From NCBI RefSeq assembly GCF_000935025.1, contig NZ_CP010836.1:2418001-2482000 (forward strand): a stretch of DNA of 64,000 nucleotides, in the 5' to 3' direction. Shown here in pieces: positions 1 through 10,728 of this stretch. Each line of letters starts with the position of its first letter. Position 1 is the stretch's first letter. A program made the position numbers and the translations under genes. This stretch comes from Sphingomonas hengshuiensis (GTDB lineage: Bacteria > Pseudomonadota > Alphaproteobacteria > Sphingomonadales > Sphingomonadaceae). The notes beneath the pieces are model-generated. The model worked only from the letters and a program-made list of their open reading frames with translations. It was not told the origin of the DNA and did not search any database.

Positions 1-2943
<2,943 letters not shown>

Positions 2944-2982
2944 TCCCCTCGTTCAGCCGCTCTCGCGCTGACAGACAAAATG

Positions 2983-3015
2983 CCGCCGTCCGGAATGTCC
3001 GGGCGGCGGTTTTTT
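2983..3015 (+). terminator. Rho-independent terminator of rpoC
   Basis: A 12-bp stem (CCGCCGTCCGGA paired with TCCGGGCGGCGG, one G-U pair) with an ATG loop is followed directly by six T residues. It begins 40 bases after the rpoC stop and separates the rpo operon from the next gene. Confidence 0.93.
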
Positions 3016-3077
3016 GTGGGGTGATCGACGGCCCGAAACCCGTCGTCATCCGCGCGCGCCCGGTATATGCAGCGCCC

Positions 3078-3584
3078 ATGGCCACCGAACTCCACGCCCT
3101 CACCGTCCCGCCGCTGCGCCGGGGCCTCACCCAACTCGCCGCGATCCTCGAAAAGGGCCGCGCCTTTGCCGAGGAACAGGGGTTCCCCCCGGAGACGCTG
3201 CTCGAGGCCAGGCTGGCCGAGGACATGGCGACCCTGATCCGCCAGGTGCAGCTCGCCAGCGATTCCGCCAAGTTCGCGGGCGCGCGGCTGGCGGGGATCA
3301 CGCCGCCGCCGATGGCCGATACCGAGACGAGCTTCGCCGAACTGGCCGATCGTGTCGCCGCGACGATCGCGTTCCTCGACACCATCCCGCCGGAGGCGAT
3401 GCAGGGCCGCGAGGAGACCGACGTGACGCTCAAGACGTCATCGCGCAGCTTCGAGTTCAAGGCGCTGGCCTATCTCCAGCGTTTCGCGCTGCCCAACTTC
3501 TATTTCCACGTCACCACGGCCTATGCGATCCTCCGCCACAAGGGCGTGCCGCTGGCCAAGCCCGACTATCTCGGGGCTTTCTGA
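3078..3584 (+). CDS. DUF1993 domain-containing protein
   Basis: A 168-residue soluble protein matching the DUF1993 family in length and pattern (LHALTVPPLRRGLTQLAAIL at the start, then LIRQVQLASDSAKFAGARLAG, then LPNFYFHVTTAYAILRHKGV). The family forms a helical bundle related to DinB-like proteins; its function is unknown. The frame is open upstream, but ATG 3078 opens the conserved part. No Shine-Dalgarno sequence is seen; TATATG lies about 14 bases upstream, so a leaderless message is possible (inference). The next gene starts 3 bases after the stop, suggesting co-transcription. Confidence 0.8.
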   Translation: MATELHALTVPPLRRGLTQLAAILEKGRAFAEEQGFPPETLLEARLAEDMATLIRQVQLASDSAKFAGARLAGITPPPMADTETSFAELADRVAATIAFLDTIPPEAMQGREETDVTLKTSSRSFEFKALAYLQRFALPNFYFHVTTAYAILRHKGVPLAKPDYLGAF

Positions 3585-3587
3585 GCC

Positions 3588-4454
3588 ATGGCGCGGGTCG
3601 CGGTGATCGGCGCCGGGGCGATCGGCGGGACGATCGCCGCATGGCTCGCCCAGTCGCATGACGTGACGCTCTGCGCGCGCTCGCCGCTCGACGACCTTGC
3701 GGTGGAGACGCCCGAGGGCCTGATCCGCGCCACCCCGCTTGTCCTCACCGATCCGGCGGCGGCGCAGCCGGTCGACTGGGTGCTGGCGGCGACCAAGACC
3801 TATGACGCGGCGGGCGCAGCAGCATGGCTGCCCGGCCTCATGGCGCCGACGACGCGGTTGGCGGTGCTCCAGAACGGCGTCGAGCATCGCGCGCGGTTTC
3901 GCGGGCTCGTCCCCGACGCGCATGTCCTCCCCGCCATCGTCGACATCCCCGCCGAACGACACGCGCCGGGCCGCATCCTCCAGCGCCGCAACGGCACCAT
4001 CCTCGTCCCCGAAGGCGTGGCGGGCGAAGGCTTCGCCGCGCTGTTCGTCGACACTCCGATCGCCGTATCGACCACGGCGGACTTCACCACCGCCGCATGG
4101 CGCAAGCTGGCGATCAACTGCGCCGGCATCGTCAACGCGCTGACGCTGCGCACCGCCGAAGTGGCGCGCGACGAAGCCGTGGCCGACGTGATCCGCGCGC
4201 TGGTGCTCGAGTGCTGCGCCGTGGGCCGCGCGGAGGGCGCCGACATGCCCGATAGCGTGGCCGATGCGGTGGTGGCGCAGAACCGGGCAGCGGACGGCGC
4301 CTCGATGAACTCGCTCCACGCCGACCGCGTCGCAGGGCGCCCGATGGAGCTGGACGCGCGCAACGGCGTGATCGTGCGGCTGGGCGAACACCATGGTATC
4401 GCGACCCCGATGAACCGGGCGCTGGCGGCGTTGCTGGCGGCTGCGGCGGGTTGA
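3588..4454 (+). CDS. PanE-like 2-dehydropantoate 2-reductase family oxidoreductase
   Basis: A 288-residue NADPH-dependent reductase of the ketopantoate reductase (ApbA/PanE) fold. The N-terminus carries the Rossmann motif GAGAIGG (residues 8-14). LAATKTYD and LQNGVEH follow at the places where PanE has its substrate-contact Lys and Asn-Gly segments. The C-terminal domain contains WRKLAINCAGIVNALT, the family signature with the catalytic Lys. Paralogues of PanE with other substrates are common, so the exact reaction is not settled. It follows the DUF1993 gene by 3 bases and is followed by a 26-bp inverted repeat rather than a typical terminator. Confidence 0.8.
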   Translation: MARVAVIGAGAIGGTIAAWLAQSHDVTLCARSPLDDLAVETPEGLIRATPLVLTDPAAAQPVDWVLAATKTYDAAGAAAWLPGLMAPTTRLAVLQNGVEHRARFRGLVPDAHVLPAIVDIPAERHAPGRILQRRNGTILVPEGVAGEGFAALFVDTPIAVSTTADFTTAAWRKLAINCAGIVNALTLRTAEVARDEAVADVIRALVLECCAVGRAEGADMPDSVADAVVAQNRAADGASMNSLHADRVAGRPMELDARNGVIVRLGEHHGIATPMNRALAALLAAAAG

Positions 4455-4462
4455 GACCCACC

Positions 4463-4563
4463 GTCACCCCGGGCTTGACCCGGGGCCCAGCTTCTTTCTT
4501 TCGCACGACGCCCGCCCACCGGCTCGCAGATGCAGCGGGGCCCCGGGTCAAGCCCGGGGTGAC
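4463..4563. repeat. Paired 26-bp inverted repeat (REP-like)
   Basis: Two arms, 4463-4488 and 4538-4563, are exact reverse complements over 26 bases (core CCCCGGGCTTGACCCGGGG) and are separated by 49 bases. Each arm is itself nearly palindromic. It lies between two convergent genes, where such dispersed palindromic units usually sit. It may also act as a two-way terminator or mRNA stabiliser (inference). Confidence 0.85.
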
Positions 4564-4579
4564 GAAGGCAGGATAACCC

Positions 4580-5182
4580 TCAAATCGCCACCACCCGCGT
4601 CCCCAGCCGCTCCGCCTCCTCCCGGTCATGCGTCACCATCAGGATCGGCAACCCCGCGCCGTCGCGCAGCCGCTCGATCAGCGCCATGATCTCCTCCCGC
4701 CGCGCGCGGTCCAGCGACGATAGCGGCTCGTCGAGCAACAGGAAGCGCGGCGCCGACAACAGCGCCCGCCCGATCGCCACCCGCCGCGCCTCGCCGCCCG
4801 ACAAAGTGCGCGGCCAGCGGTCGAGCAGCGCGCCCAGCCCGAGCAGCGCGATCGTCTCGTCCACGTCCGCAGCCCCCTCGCGCGATCCGTACAACAGGTT
4901 CGCCCGCACGCGCAGGTGCGGGAACAGCCGCGTCTCCTGAAACACATAGCCCGCACGCCGCGCCTCGGGGGGCAGGTCCACCCCCTGCGCCGCCTCGAAC
5001 AGCGTCTCGCCGCCCACCCGCACATGCCCCGTATCGGGCACCAGCAGCCCCGCCACCATGTTGAGCACGCTCGTCTTGCCCGCCCCCGATGGCCCGAACA
5101 ACACCGTCAGCCCGTCGCCTTCGATCCGACACGCGACGTCCGCCTCGCCCACGCGCCGCGCGACATCGATGTCAAAGGACAT
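4580..5182 (-). CDS. modC: Molybdate ABC transporter ATP-binding protein (short form)
   Basis: ATPase of the molybdate importer ModABC. Walker A is GPSGAGKT (residues 30-37), the ABC signature is LSGGEARRVAIGRALL and Walker B is FLLLDEPLSSLD, followed by the switch His in VTHD. At 200 residues it ends soon after the nucleotide-binding domain and lacks the roughly 150-residue C-terminal TOBE/Mop molybdate-binding domain of E. coli ModC, so feedback by bound oxyanion is probably absent. The stop of modB overlaps its start by 11 bases. Tungstate or sulfate specificity cannot be excluded from this subunit alone, but the ModB and ModA neighbours support molybdate. Confidence 0.9.
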   Translation of the reverse strand: MSFDIDVARRVGEADVACRIEGDGLTVLFGPSGAGKTSVLNMVAGLLVPDTGHVRVGGETLFEAAQGVDLPPEARRAGYVFQETRLFPHLRVRANLLYGSREGAADVDETIALLGLGALLDRWPRTLSGGEARRVAIGRALLSAPRFLLLDEPLSSLDRARREEIMALIERLRDGAGLPILMVTHDREEAERLGTRVVAI

Positions 5183-5861
5183 GCAGCCCCCTCCCCGCCC
5201 GCCGCGCGATCAGCTCGGACCCGACCAGCGCCGCCAGCGACAACAGCACCGAAATCCCCGCCAGCCGCAGCACCATCGCCTCGCCCCCCGGCGTCTGGAG
5301 CGCGGCATAGATGGCGAGCGGCAGTGTCTGGGTCTCGCCCGGCACGTTGGAGACGAAGGTGATCGTCGCGCCAAACTCGCCCAGCGCGCGCGCGAACCCC
5401 AGCACCGCCCCCGCAACGATTCCCGGCAGGCTCAGCGGCAGCGTGATCGTGCGAAAACTGCGCCAGCGCCCCGCCCCCAGCGTCCGCGCCGCCTGCTCCA
5501 GCCGCCGGTCGACGGCCTCGATCGACAGCCGCATCGCGCGCACCATCAGCGGCAGCGCCATCACCGCGGCGGCAATCGCCGCGCCGGTCCAGCGGAACAG
5601 CACGCTCACGCCGAACCACGCCTCCAGCCACCCCCCGATCGGCCCCGCAGGCGCAAAGGCGAGCAGCAACAGCCAACCCGTCACCACCGGCGGCACCACC
5701 AAAGGCAGATGGACCAGCCCATCGAGCAGCACCTTCCCCGGAAACCGCCCCCGCGCGAGCAGCCACGCCAGCCCGAACGCGACCGGCAGGCACGCCAGCA
5801 CCGCCACCCCGCCGACCTGAAGCGACAGCGCGACGATGCCCCATTCGGCGGGGCTCAGCAC
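5172..5861 (-). CDS. modB: Molybdate ABC transporter permease
   Basis: Inner-membrane permease of the molybdate importer, 229 residues, with about five or six membrane segments. The EAA loop (EAVDRRLEQAARTLGAGRW, then TLPLSLPGI) that docks onto ModC is clear, as is the ALGEFGATI motif typical of ModB. I chose GTG 5861 because it gives the usual start V/M-LSPAEWGIVALSL; the frame stays open further upstream but has no family match there. It is translationally coupled to modC by an 11-base overlap. The matching modA is about 4 kb away, beyond two chaperone genes. Confidence 0.9.
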   Translation of the reverse strand: MLSPAEWGIVALSLQVGGVAVLACLPVAFGLAWLLARGRFPGKVLLDGLVHLPLVVPPVVTGWLLLLAFAPAGPIGGWLEAWFGVSVLFRWTGAAIAAAVMALPLMVRAMRLSIEAVDRRLEQAARTLGAGRWRSFRTITLPLSLPGIVAGAVLGFARALGEFGATITFVSNVPGETQTLPLAIYAALQTPGGEAMVLRLAGISVLLSLAALVGSELIARRAGRGLHVL

Positions 5862-6023
5862 GGCGCGGCGGGGGGGTCGCTTGGCATCGCCCCATCCATG
5901 CCCGCCCCCGCCCCGCCCCGCAAGCGGCCACCCGCCCAGTCCGAATGACGGAACGCCGCCGAAACGCGCTGGCGAACCCGGACCCGTCCCGTTAGGTCTG
6001 CGCGGGATAAAGGGAGTTCCTCT

Positions 6024-7727
6024 GTGATCATCGGCATCGACCTGGGCACCACCAACAGCGCCGCAGCCCTCTGGCGCGACGGTCAGCCGGTGCTGATCCC
6101 CAATGCGCTGGGCGACATGCTGACCCCCTCCGCCGTGTCGCTCACCGCCGACGGCGCGCTGCTCGTCGGCATGGCCGCGCGCGAGCGCCAGGCGACGCAT
6201 CCGCGCGATACCGTCACTGCGTTCAAGCGCCACATGGGCACGCAACAAATCGCCACGCTGGGGAAGCGCGGCTTCAATGCCGAGGAACTCTCCGCGCTCG
6301 TCCTGCGCCAGCTAAAGGCTGATGCCGAGGCGTTCACCGGCGAGCCCGTCACCGGCGCCGTCATCACCGTCCCCGCCTATTTCAACGATCGCCAGCGCAA
6401 GGCGACGCGCCGCGCGGGCCAGCTTGCCGATCTCAAGGTAGAGCGGCTCGTCAACGAACCCACTGCCGCCGCGCTGGCGTTCGGCGTGCAGACACGCGAG
6501 CAGGAGCCGTTCCTGGTGTTCGATCTCGGCGGCGGCACCTTCGACGTGTCGATCGTCGAAGTGTTCGACGGCGTGATCGAAGTCCGCGCCTCGTCGGGCG
6601 ACAACCGGCTGGGGGGCGAGGATTTCAACGAACGGCTGATCGACCTGGCCCGCCCCCGGCTCCAGCCGCAATCGGCGCTGGACGCCGCCGACCCGGTGGT
6701 CCTTCACGAATTGCTCCGCGCCGCCGCCGAACGCGCCCGCCGCACGCTGAGCGACGCGAACGAGGCCGAATTCGCCATCGTCCTCGACGGAAAGGCGCTG
6801 TCGACCACCGTCACCGCCGATGCGTTCGAGGAAGCCGCCGCGCAGCTGCTCCAGCGGCTGCGCGACCCCGTGCTGCGAAGTCTGCGCGATTCCAGCATCC
6901 GCGTGGAGGACCTGAGCGAGATCGTGCTGGTCGGCGGATCGACGCGAATGCCCGTGGTGCGCCGTGCGATCACCCGCATGTTCGGGCGCTTCCCCAATGC
7001 GACGGTGCATCCCGACCACGCGGTCGCGCTGGGCGCGGCGGTGCAGGCGGGGCTGCTCGCGCGCTCGGCGGCGCTCGAGGAAGTGCGGATGACCGATGTC
7101 TGCCCCTTCACGCTGGGGGTGGATACGGCGGAGCCCGACGGGCGCGGCGGGTATCGCACCGGCATCTTCTCGCCGATCATCGATCGCAACACCACGATCC
7201 CGGCCAGCCGCGCCAGCTATTACCAGACCGTCTCGGACAATCAGAAGCAGATCCATTTCGGCATCTATCAGGGCGAAGCGCGCGACGTCGCCGCCAATGT
7301 GAAGCTGGGCGAGATCAGCGTGCCCGTGCCCCGCAAGCCCGCCGGCCAGATCGGCGTCGAATGCCGCTTCACTTATGACAGCAGCGGCCTGCTCGAAGTC
7401 GATATCAGCGTCCCCGGCACCGACGTCACGCGCAACCTCGTGATCGTCGACGACGCCGACGCGATGACCGACGCCGAAATCGCCAAGCGCCGCGACGCAC
7501 TCGCCGCGCTCAAGGTGCATCCGCGCGAGCAGAGCGAGAACGCCGCCGTGCTGGCCCGCGCCACGCGCTGCTACGAAGCGTTCCTGGGCGACCAGCGCGA
7601 GTTTATCGGCCGCTGGATCGGGATGTTCGAAAGCGCGCTGGAAGCACAGGAGCCGCGCGCGATCCACGAGGCGCGGCAAAGGCTGGTCGATGCGCTGGAC
7701 TCGGTCGAGGGGGAACGCTTCCTGTGA
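6024..7727 (+). CDS. hscC: HscC-type Hsp70 chaperone
   Basis: A short Hsp70, 567 residues, of the HscC (Hsc62) type rather than DnaK, which is about 630. The actin-like ATPase has IGIDLGTTNS at the N-terminus, FDLGGGTFDVSIVEVFDG in the phosphate-2 loop and VGGSTRMP in the adenosine region. The substrate domain begins around residue 360 (DVCPFTLGVDT) and the C-terminal lid is shortened. The start is GTG 6024 behind AAAGGGAG. The next gene overlaps its stop by four bases and encodes a J-like partner, as HscC pairs with DjlB/DjlC in E. coli. It is transcribed away from modCB; any link to molybdate enzymes is unproven. Confidence 0.92.
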   Translation: MIIGIDLGTTNSAAALWRDGQPVLIPNALGDMLTPSAVSLTADGALLVGMAARERQATHPRDTVTAFKRHMGTQQIATLGKRGFNAEELSALVLRQLKADAEAFTGEPVTGAVITVPAYFNDRQRKATRRAGQLADLKVERLVNEPTAAALAFGVQTREQEPFLVFDLGGGTFDVSIVEVFDGVIEVRASSGDNRLGGEDFNERLIDLARPRLQPQSALDAADPVVLHELLRAAAERARRTLSDANEAEFAIVLDGKALSTTVTADAFEEAAAQLLQRLRDPVLRSLRDSSIRVEDLSEIVLVGGSTRMPVVRRAITRMFGRFPNATVHPDHAVALGAAVQAGLLARSAALEEVRMTDVCPFTLGVDTAEPDGRGGYRTGIFSPIIDRNTTIPASRASYYQTVSDNQKQIHFGIYQGEARDVAANVKLGEISVPVPRKPAGQIGVECRFTYDSSGLLEVDISVPGTDVTRNLVIVDDADAMTDAEIAKRRDALAALKVHPREQSENAAVLARATRCYEAFLGDQREFIGRWIGMFESALEAQEPRAIHEARQRLVDALDSVEGERFL

Positions 7728-9322
7728 GCCACGGGCCCGCGTGGCGCACATTGGGGATCGCCCCGACCAACGACACCCGCGCGATCCGCCGCGCCTATGC
7801 CGCACGGCTCAAGACGATCGACGTGGAGGCCGATCCCGCCGCGTTCATCGCGCTGCGCGAGGCGTTCGAGGACGCGACGCAACAGGCGGCGTGGCTCGAC
7901 GAGAAGGGCGAAGAGCGGGAGTGGAACTGGGAAGAGGAAGCGGAGTCCGCTCCCGAAGCTGCCACGCCGGAGCCCGAGCCGGAGCCGCCTGCCCCGTCGC
8001 TTGCCCCGCAGCCATGGGCACCGCGCACGCCCGACTATTACGAAGGCCATGCCACCGCGCTGGCCGAGTTGCTCCACCGCAACGACCTGGCGCCGCGTCC
8101 GCTCCCCAGCACGATCGACCGGCGCGAGATGCTCGATCATTGGCGGGTTATCGTCAGCGATCCACGGATGGACCGCATCGACTTCGCCGCAGATGTTGAA
8201 GCCTGGATCGCGCAGCTTGTCGGCTACACCATCCCGTTCTCCGACACGCTGATCCTGCCCGTCACCGAGTATTTCGGTTGGTATCGCGACGACGGCACGA
8301 TCCGCCAGAGCCCCGGCATGGCCGAGATCACGGCCCGCTATCGCCTGCTGCGCCTGGTCGAAGACTTCGCGACGCCCGGCCATCAACATCATGCGGCGTG
8401 GATGGAACTGACGACGCCCGCATATGAGGGATCACGCCGGGGCCGGGTAAAACGCTCCGAGGTGCGCGCGCTGATCGCGCTGGCCCGCAACCACTATCCC
8501 GACCTGGAACTGAGCTTCGATCCCGATCGGGTGGCATTATGGGACCCGAAGCACCGGATCGGGACGCAAGCGGCTGAAGGATCGGGGTTCTTTTCCGGCT
8601 GGAGCTGGCAATTCGGCTGGGTTCTGCTGGTGATCGTCGTCCTCAACATCGGTCGCTGCGCGTTCCAGGATCGCGACAGCACCCGACCGTCCCCTTTTCA
8701 GATCGAGCGGACGCTGGAAAGCGAGGATCGCGACATCCAGGCGCTGCTCGATCGGGTTGGCGACGCGTCGCTCCGCTGGGAGGCGGTGCAGGCCCAGAAC
8801 AAGCCGCTGGCGATGCTGCTCCATTCGAACTGGCTAATCGGGCGGGACGCGAAGGCGCAGCCGCGCGAATGGTCCGACAAAATGGCCAAGCTGCTTCTCG
8901 AACGCTTCGACGACCAGCTTCCCGATGCGCCCTATCGGCTGCGCGTCGCGTTCAATCGGGTGCTGATCCAAAAGGCACAGGCGCTGCTCGCTGCCAATCC
9001 CGCGCATTGCGACGCGATGATGAAGGGGCAAAGCTATCCCGTCGAGGAGGTCCCCGAAGCGTTGCGCGACCAGCGCGCGCTGGTCGCGCAGGTCCTTCTG
9101 GAAACCCAGGTCGAACCGCGCGCGCAGTTGGATCGACGCGGCTTCTCGGTATCCCCGCCCGTCATGGCCGCGATCACCGAAAAGGCAGGCATCACGCGCG
9201 ATCAATTGCGGGAGGCACTGCTCTTCAAGGCCGACGCGCGAACCAACTGCGTCGCCCGCATCGCGCTGATGGAAACCGCAGTCGCCCTGCCGCAGGCGGA
9301 GGGCGCCGCGCTGCTGCAATAG
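7724..9322 (+). CDS. J-like co-chaperone partner of HscC, membrane-anchored
   Basis: A 532-residue protein whose N-terminus (WRTLGIAPTNDTRAIRRAYA, then FIALREAFEDA) has the helix I-III spacing of a J domain. The canonical HPD tripeptide is not visible; the corresponding loop reads LKTIDVEADP. An acidic, proline-rich linker follows (about residues 65-105). One hydrophobic segment (FGWVLLVIVVLNIG, about 295-310) would anchor it in the inner membrane, and the rest is helical with no recognised domain. GTG 7724 overlaps the hscC stop (GTGA), so the two are translationally coupled. The arrangement matches HscC-DjlC type pairs. The function of the C-terminal half is unknown. Confidence 0.75.
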   Translation: MSHGPAWRTLGIAPTNDTRAIRRAYAARLKTIDVEADPAAFIALREAFEDATQQAAWLDEKGEEREWNWEEEAESAPEAATPEPEPEPPAPSLAPQPWAPRTPDYYEGHATALAELLHRNDLAPRPLPSTIDRREMLDHWRVIVSDPRMDRIDFAADVEAWIAQLVGYTIPFSDTLILPVTEYFGWYRDDGTIRQSPGMAEITARYRLLRLVEDFATPGHQHHAAWMELTTPAYEGSRRGRVKRSEVRALIALARNHYPDLELSFDPDRVALWDPKHRIGTQAAEGSGFFSGWSWQFGWVLLVIVVLNIGRCAFQDRDSTRPSPFQIERTLESEDRDIQALLDRVGDASLRWEAVQAQNKPLAMLLHSNWLIGRDAKAQPREWSDKMAKLLLERFDDQLPDAPYRLRVAFNRVLIQKAQALLAANPAHCDAMMKGQSYPVEEVPEALRDQRALVAQVLLETQVEPRAQLDRRGFSVSPPVMAAITEKAGITRDQLREALLFKADARTNCVARIALMETAVALPQAEGAALLQ

Positions 9323-9326
9323 CGTT

Positions 9327-9800
9327 CAGCGCTCCCCTTCCGCTCGCGGGAGGGGTCGGGGGGGGCAGACCGGGAAAAGCCGCGACTGCGAAGCTACGGC
9401 CCCTCCCCTAACCCCTCCCGCAAGCGGAAGGGGAATTTTGGAGAAAAGGGAATCGCCGCGACACCAGCGCTCCCCTCCCGCTCGCGGGAGGGGTCGGGGG
9501 AGGGACGGACCGGGAAGCCGCGACTGCGAAGCTACAGCCCCTCCCCTAGCACCTCCCGCAAGCGGAAGGGGAATTTTGGAGAAAAGGGAATCGCCGCGAC
9601 ACCAGCGCTCCCCTCCCGCTCGCGGGAGGGGTCGGGGGAGGGGCAGACCGGGAAGCCGCGACTGCGAAGCTACAGCCCCTCCCCTAACCCCTCCCGCAAG
9701 CGGAAGGGGGATTTTGGAGAAAAGGGAATCGCGACGACACCAGCGCTCCCCTCCCGCTCACGGGAGGGGTCGGGGGAGGGACCGACCGGGAAGCGCGACC
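9327..9800. repeat. 138-bp tandem array of palindromic units (3.5 copies)
   Basis: Units begin at 9327, 9465, 9603 and 9741, exactly 138 bases apart; the fourth is cut short near 9800. Each unit has one hairpin with arms CCCCTCCCGC and GCGGGAGGGG around TC. Full units also have a second half-palindrome (CCCCTCCCGCAAGCGG plus AAGGGG) and a shared AATTTTGGAGAAAAGGGAAT stretch. Copies 2-4 are nearly identical and the first is slightly diverged. The array fills the gap between the convergent J-like gene and modA. A reading frame through it encodes only a repeated 46-residue peptide and is rejected as a gene. Confidence 0.92.
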
Positions 9801-9818
9801 CAGAGGCCCCGCACCCCC

Positions 9819-10574
9819 TCACCCCGGCTGAAACCCAAACCCCGCAAACACCCCCTGCCCCTCGCGCCCCAGCAGGAAGCGACGGAACCCCTCGGCATCG
9901 GGGCTGGTCGATGCGCGCAGCCGCGCAAGCGGGTAGCGGATCGGGGGGTGGACGCTGGTGGGGAACATGCGGAATGCGCGCACCCGCGACGATGCCCGTG
10001 CGTCGGTGGCATAGACCACGCCCCATTCCGCCGCGCCGCGCTCGACCAGCGCCATCGCCGCGCGGACATTCTCGGCGCGCACCACGCGCGGCGCGATGCC
10101 GGGCCATAGCCGCATCGCCTCGAATGCCGCCTTGGCATAGCGCCCCGCCGGCACCGAATCCGGGTCCGCCAGCGCGATCCGCCCCGTGGCGAGCAGTCGC
10201 GCCAGCGGCACGTCGCGCGAGGGCATCGGCTTCGTGGCGGACTGGATCACCACCAGCCGGTTGCCCAGGAACGGCGCGCGCGTGCCGGGGACGATCAGCC
10301 CGCGCCGCTCCAGATCGTCCATCCACGCCTCGTCCGCGCTCGCGAACAGATCGGCGGGCGCCCCCGCCGCGACTTGCCGCGCCAGCGCCGAGGATGCGGC
10401 GAACGACAGCACCGGGCGGGCGTGGCCCTTGCCCGCCCAGCGATCGGCGGCGGCGCTCATCGATTCCTGAAGACTGGCGGCGGCCAGCACCAAAGGTGCC
10501 GCGGGCGCGGCAACCGCCGCCTTCCCGAACAGCGCCGCCGCAGCAACGCCGCCCAGCATCTGCCGACGGTTCAC
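9819..10574 (-). CDS. modA: Molybdate ABC transporter substrate-binding protein
   Basis: Periplasmic molybdate-binding protein, 251 residues. The start (NRRQMLGGVAAAALFGKAAVAAP) is a signal peptide with a twin-Arg pair. It is followed by LVLAAASLQESM, the ModA oxyanion-loop signature, and by VLSFAASSALARQV, GAPADLFASADEAWMD and RIALADPDSVPAGRYAK, all ModA hallmarks. GTG 10574 keeps the twin-Arg pair; an internal ATG at 10559 is the alternative. It is separated from modCB by the chaperone pair and the tandem array, and is divergent from the TonB-dependent receptor at 10729. No classic ModE palindrome is visible in the 154-bp gap. Confidence 0.9.
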   Translation of the reverse strand: MNRRQMLGGVAAAALFGKAAVAAPAAPLVLAAASLQESMSAAADRWAGKGHARPVLSFAASSALARQVAAGAPADLFASADEAWMDDLERRGLIVPGTRAPFLGNRLVVIQSATKPMPSRDVPLARLLATGRIALADPDSVPAGRYAKAAFEAMRLWPGIAPRVVRAENVRAAMALVERGAAEWGVVYATDARASSRVRAFRMFPTSVHPPIRYPLARLRASTSPDAEGFRRFLLGREGQGVFAGFGFQPG

Positions 10575-10728
10575 GCGGCCGATTCCGTCGATCGGCGAGC
10601 GGGAACGACCGTCGCTTCCGGGCCACAGCGATCTGCAAACTCGTGAATAAATCCGTCCTCCCAACGCTGCCCGCGAATCGCATCCCATAATTTTGGGGAA
10701 TGAATCCTAAACCGAGGATGGTTGGCTG

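Noticed and set aside
9327..9800. Possible CRISPR array
   Set aside because: Units are 138 bp and contiguous, without unique spacers, and no cas genes are present. No CRISPR was seen elsewhere in the window.
9438..10109. Open frame encoding a repeated 46-residue Arg/Pro-rich peptide
   Set aside because: It is a by-product of the 138-bp tandem repeat, whose period is a multiple of three, and it runs into the antisense strand of modA.
10575..10728. ModE operator between modA and the receptor
   Set aside because: I found no palindrome resembling the known ModE site; regulation is left open.
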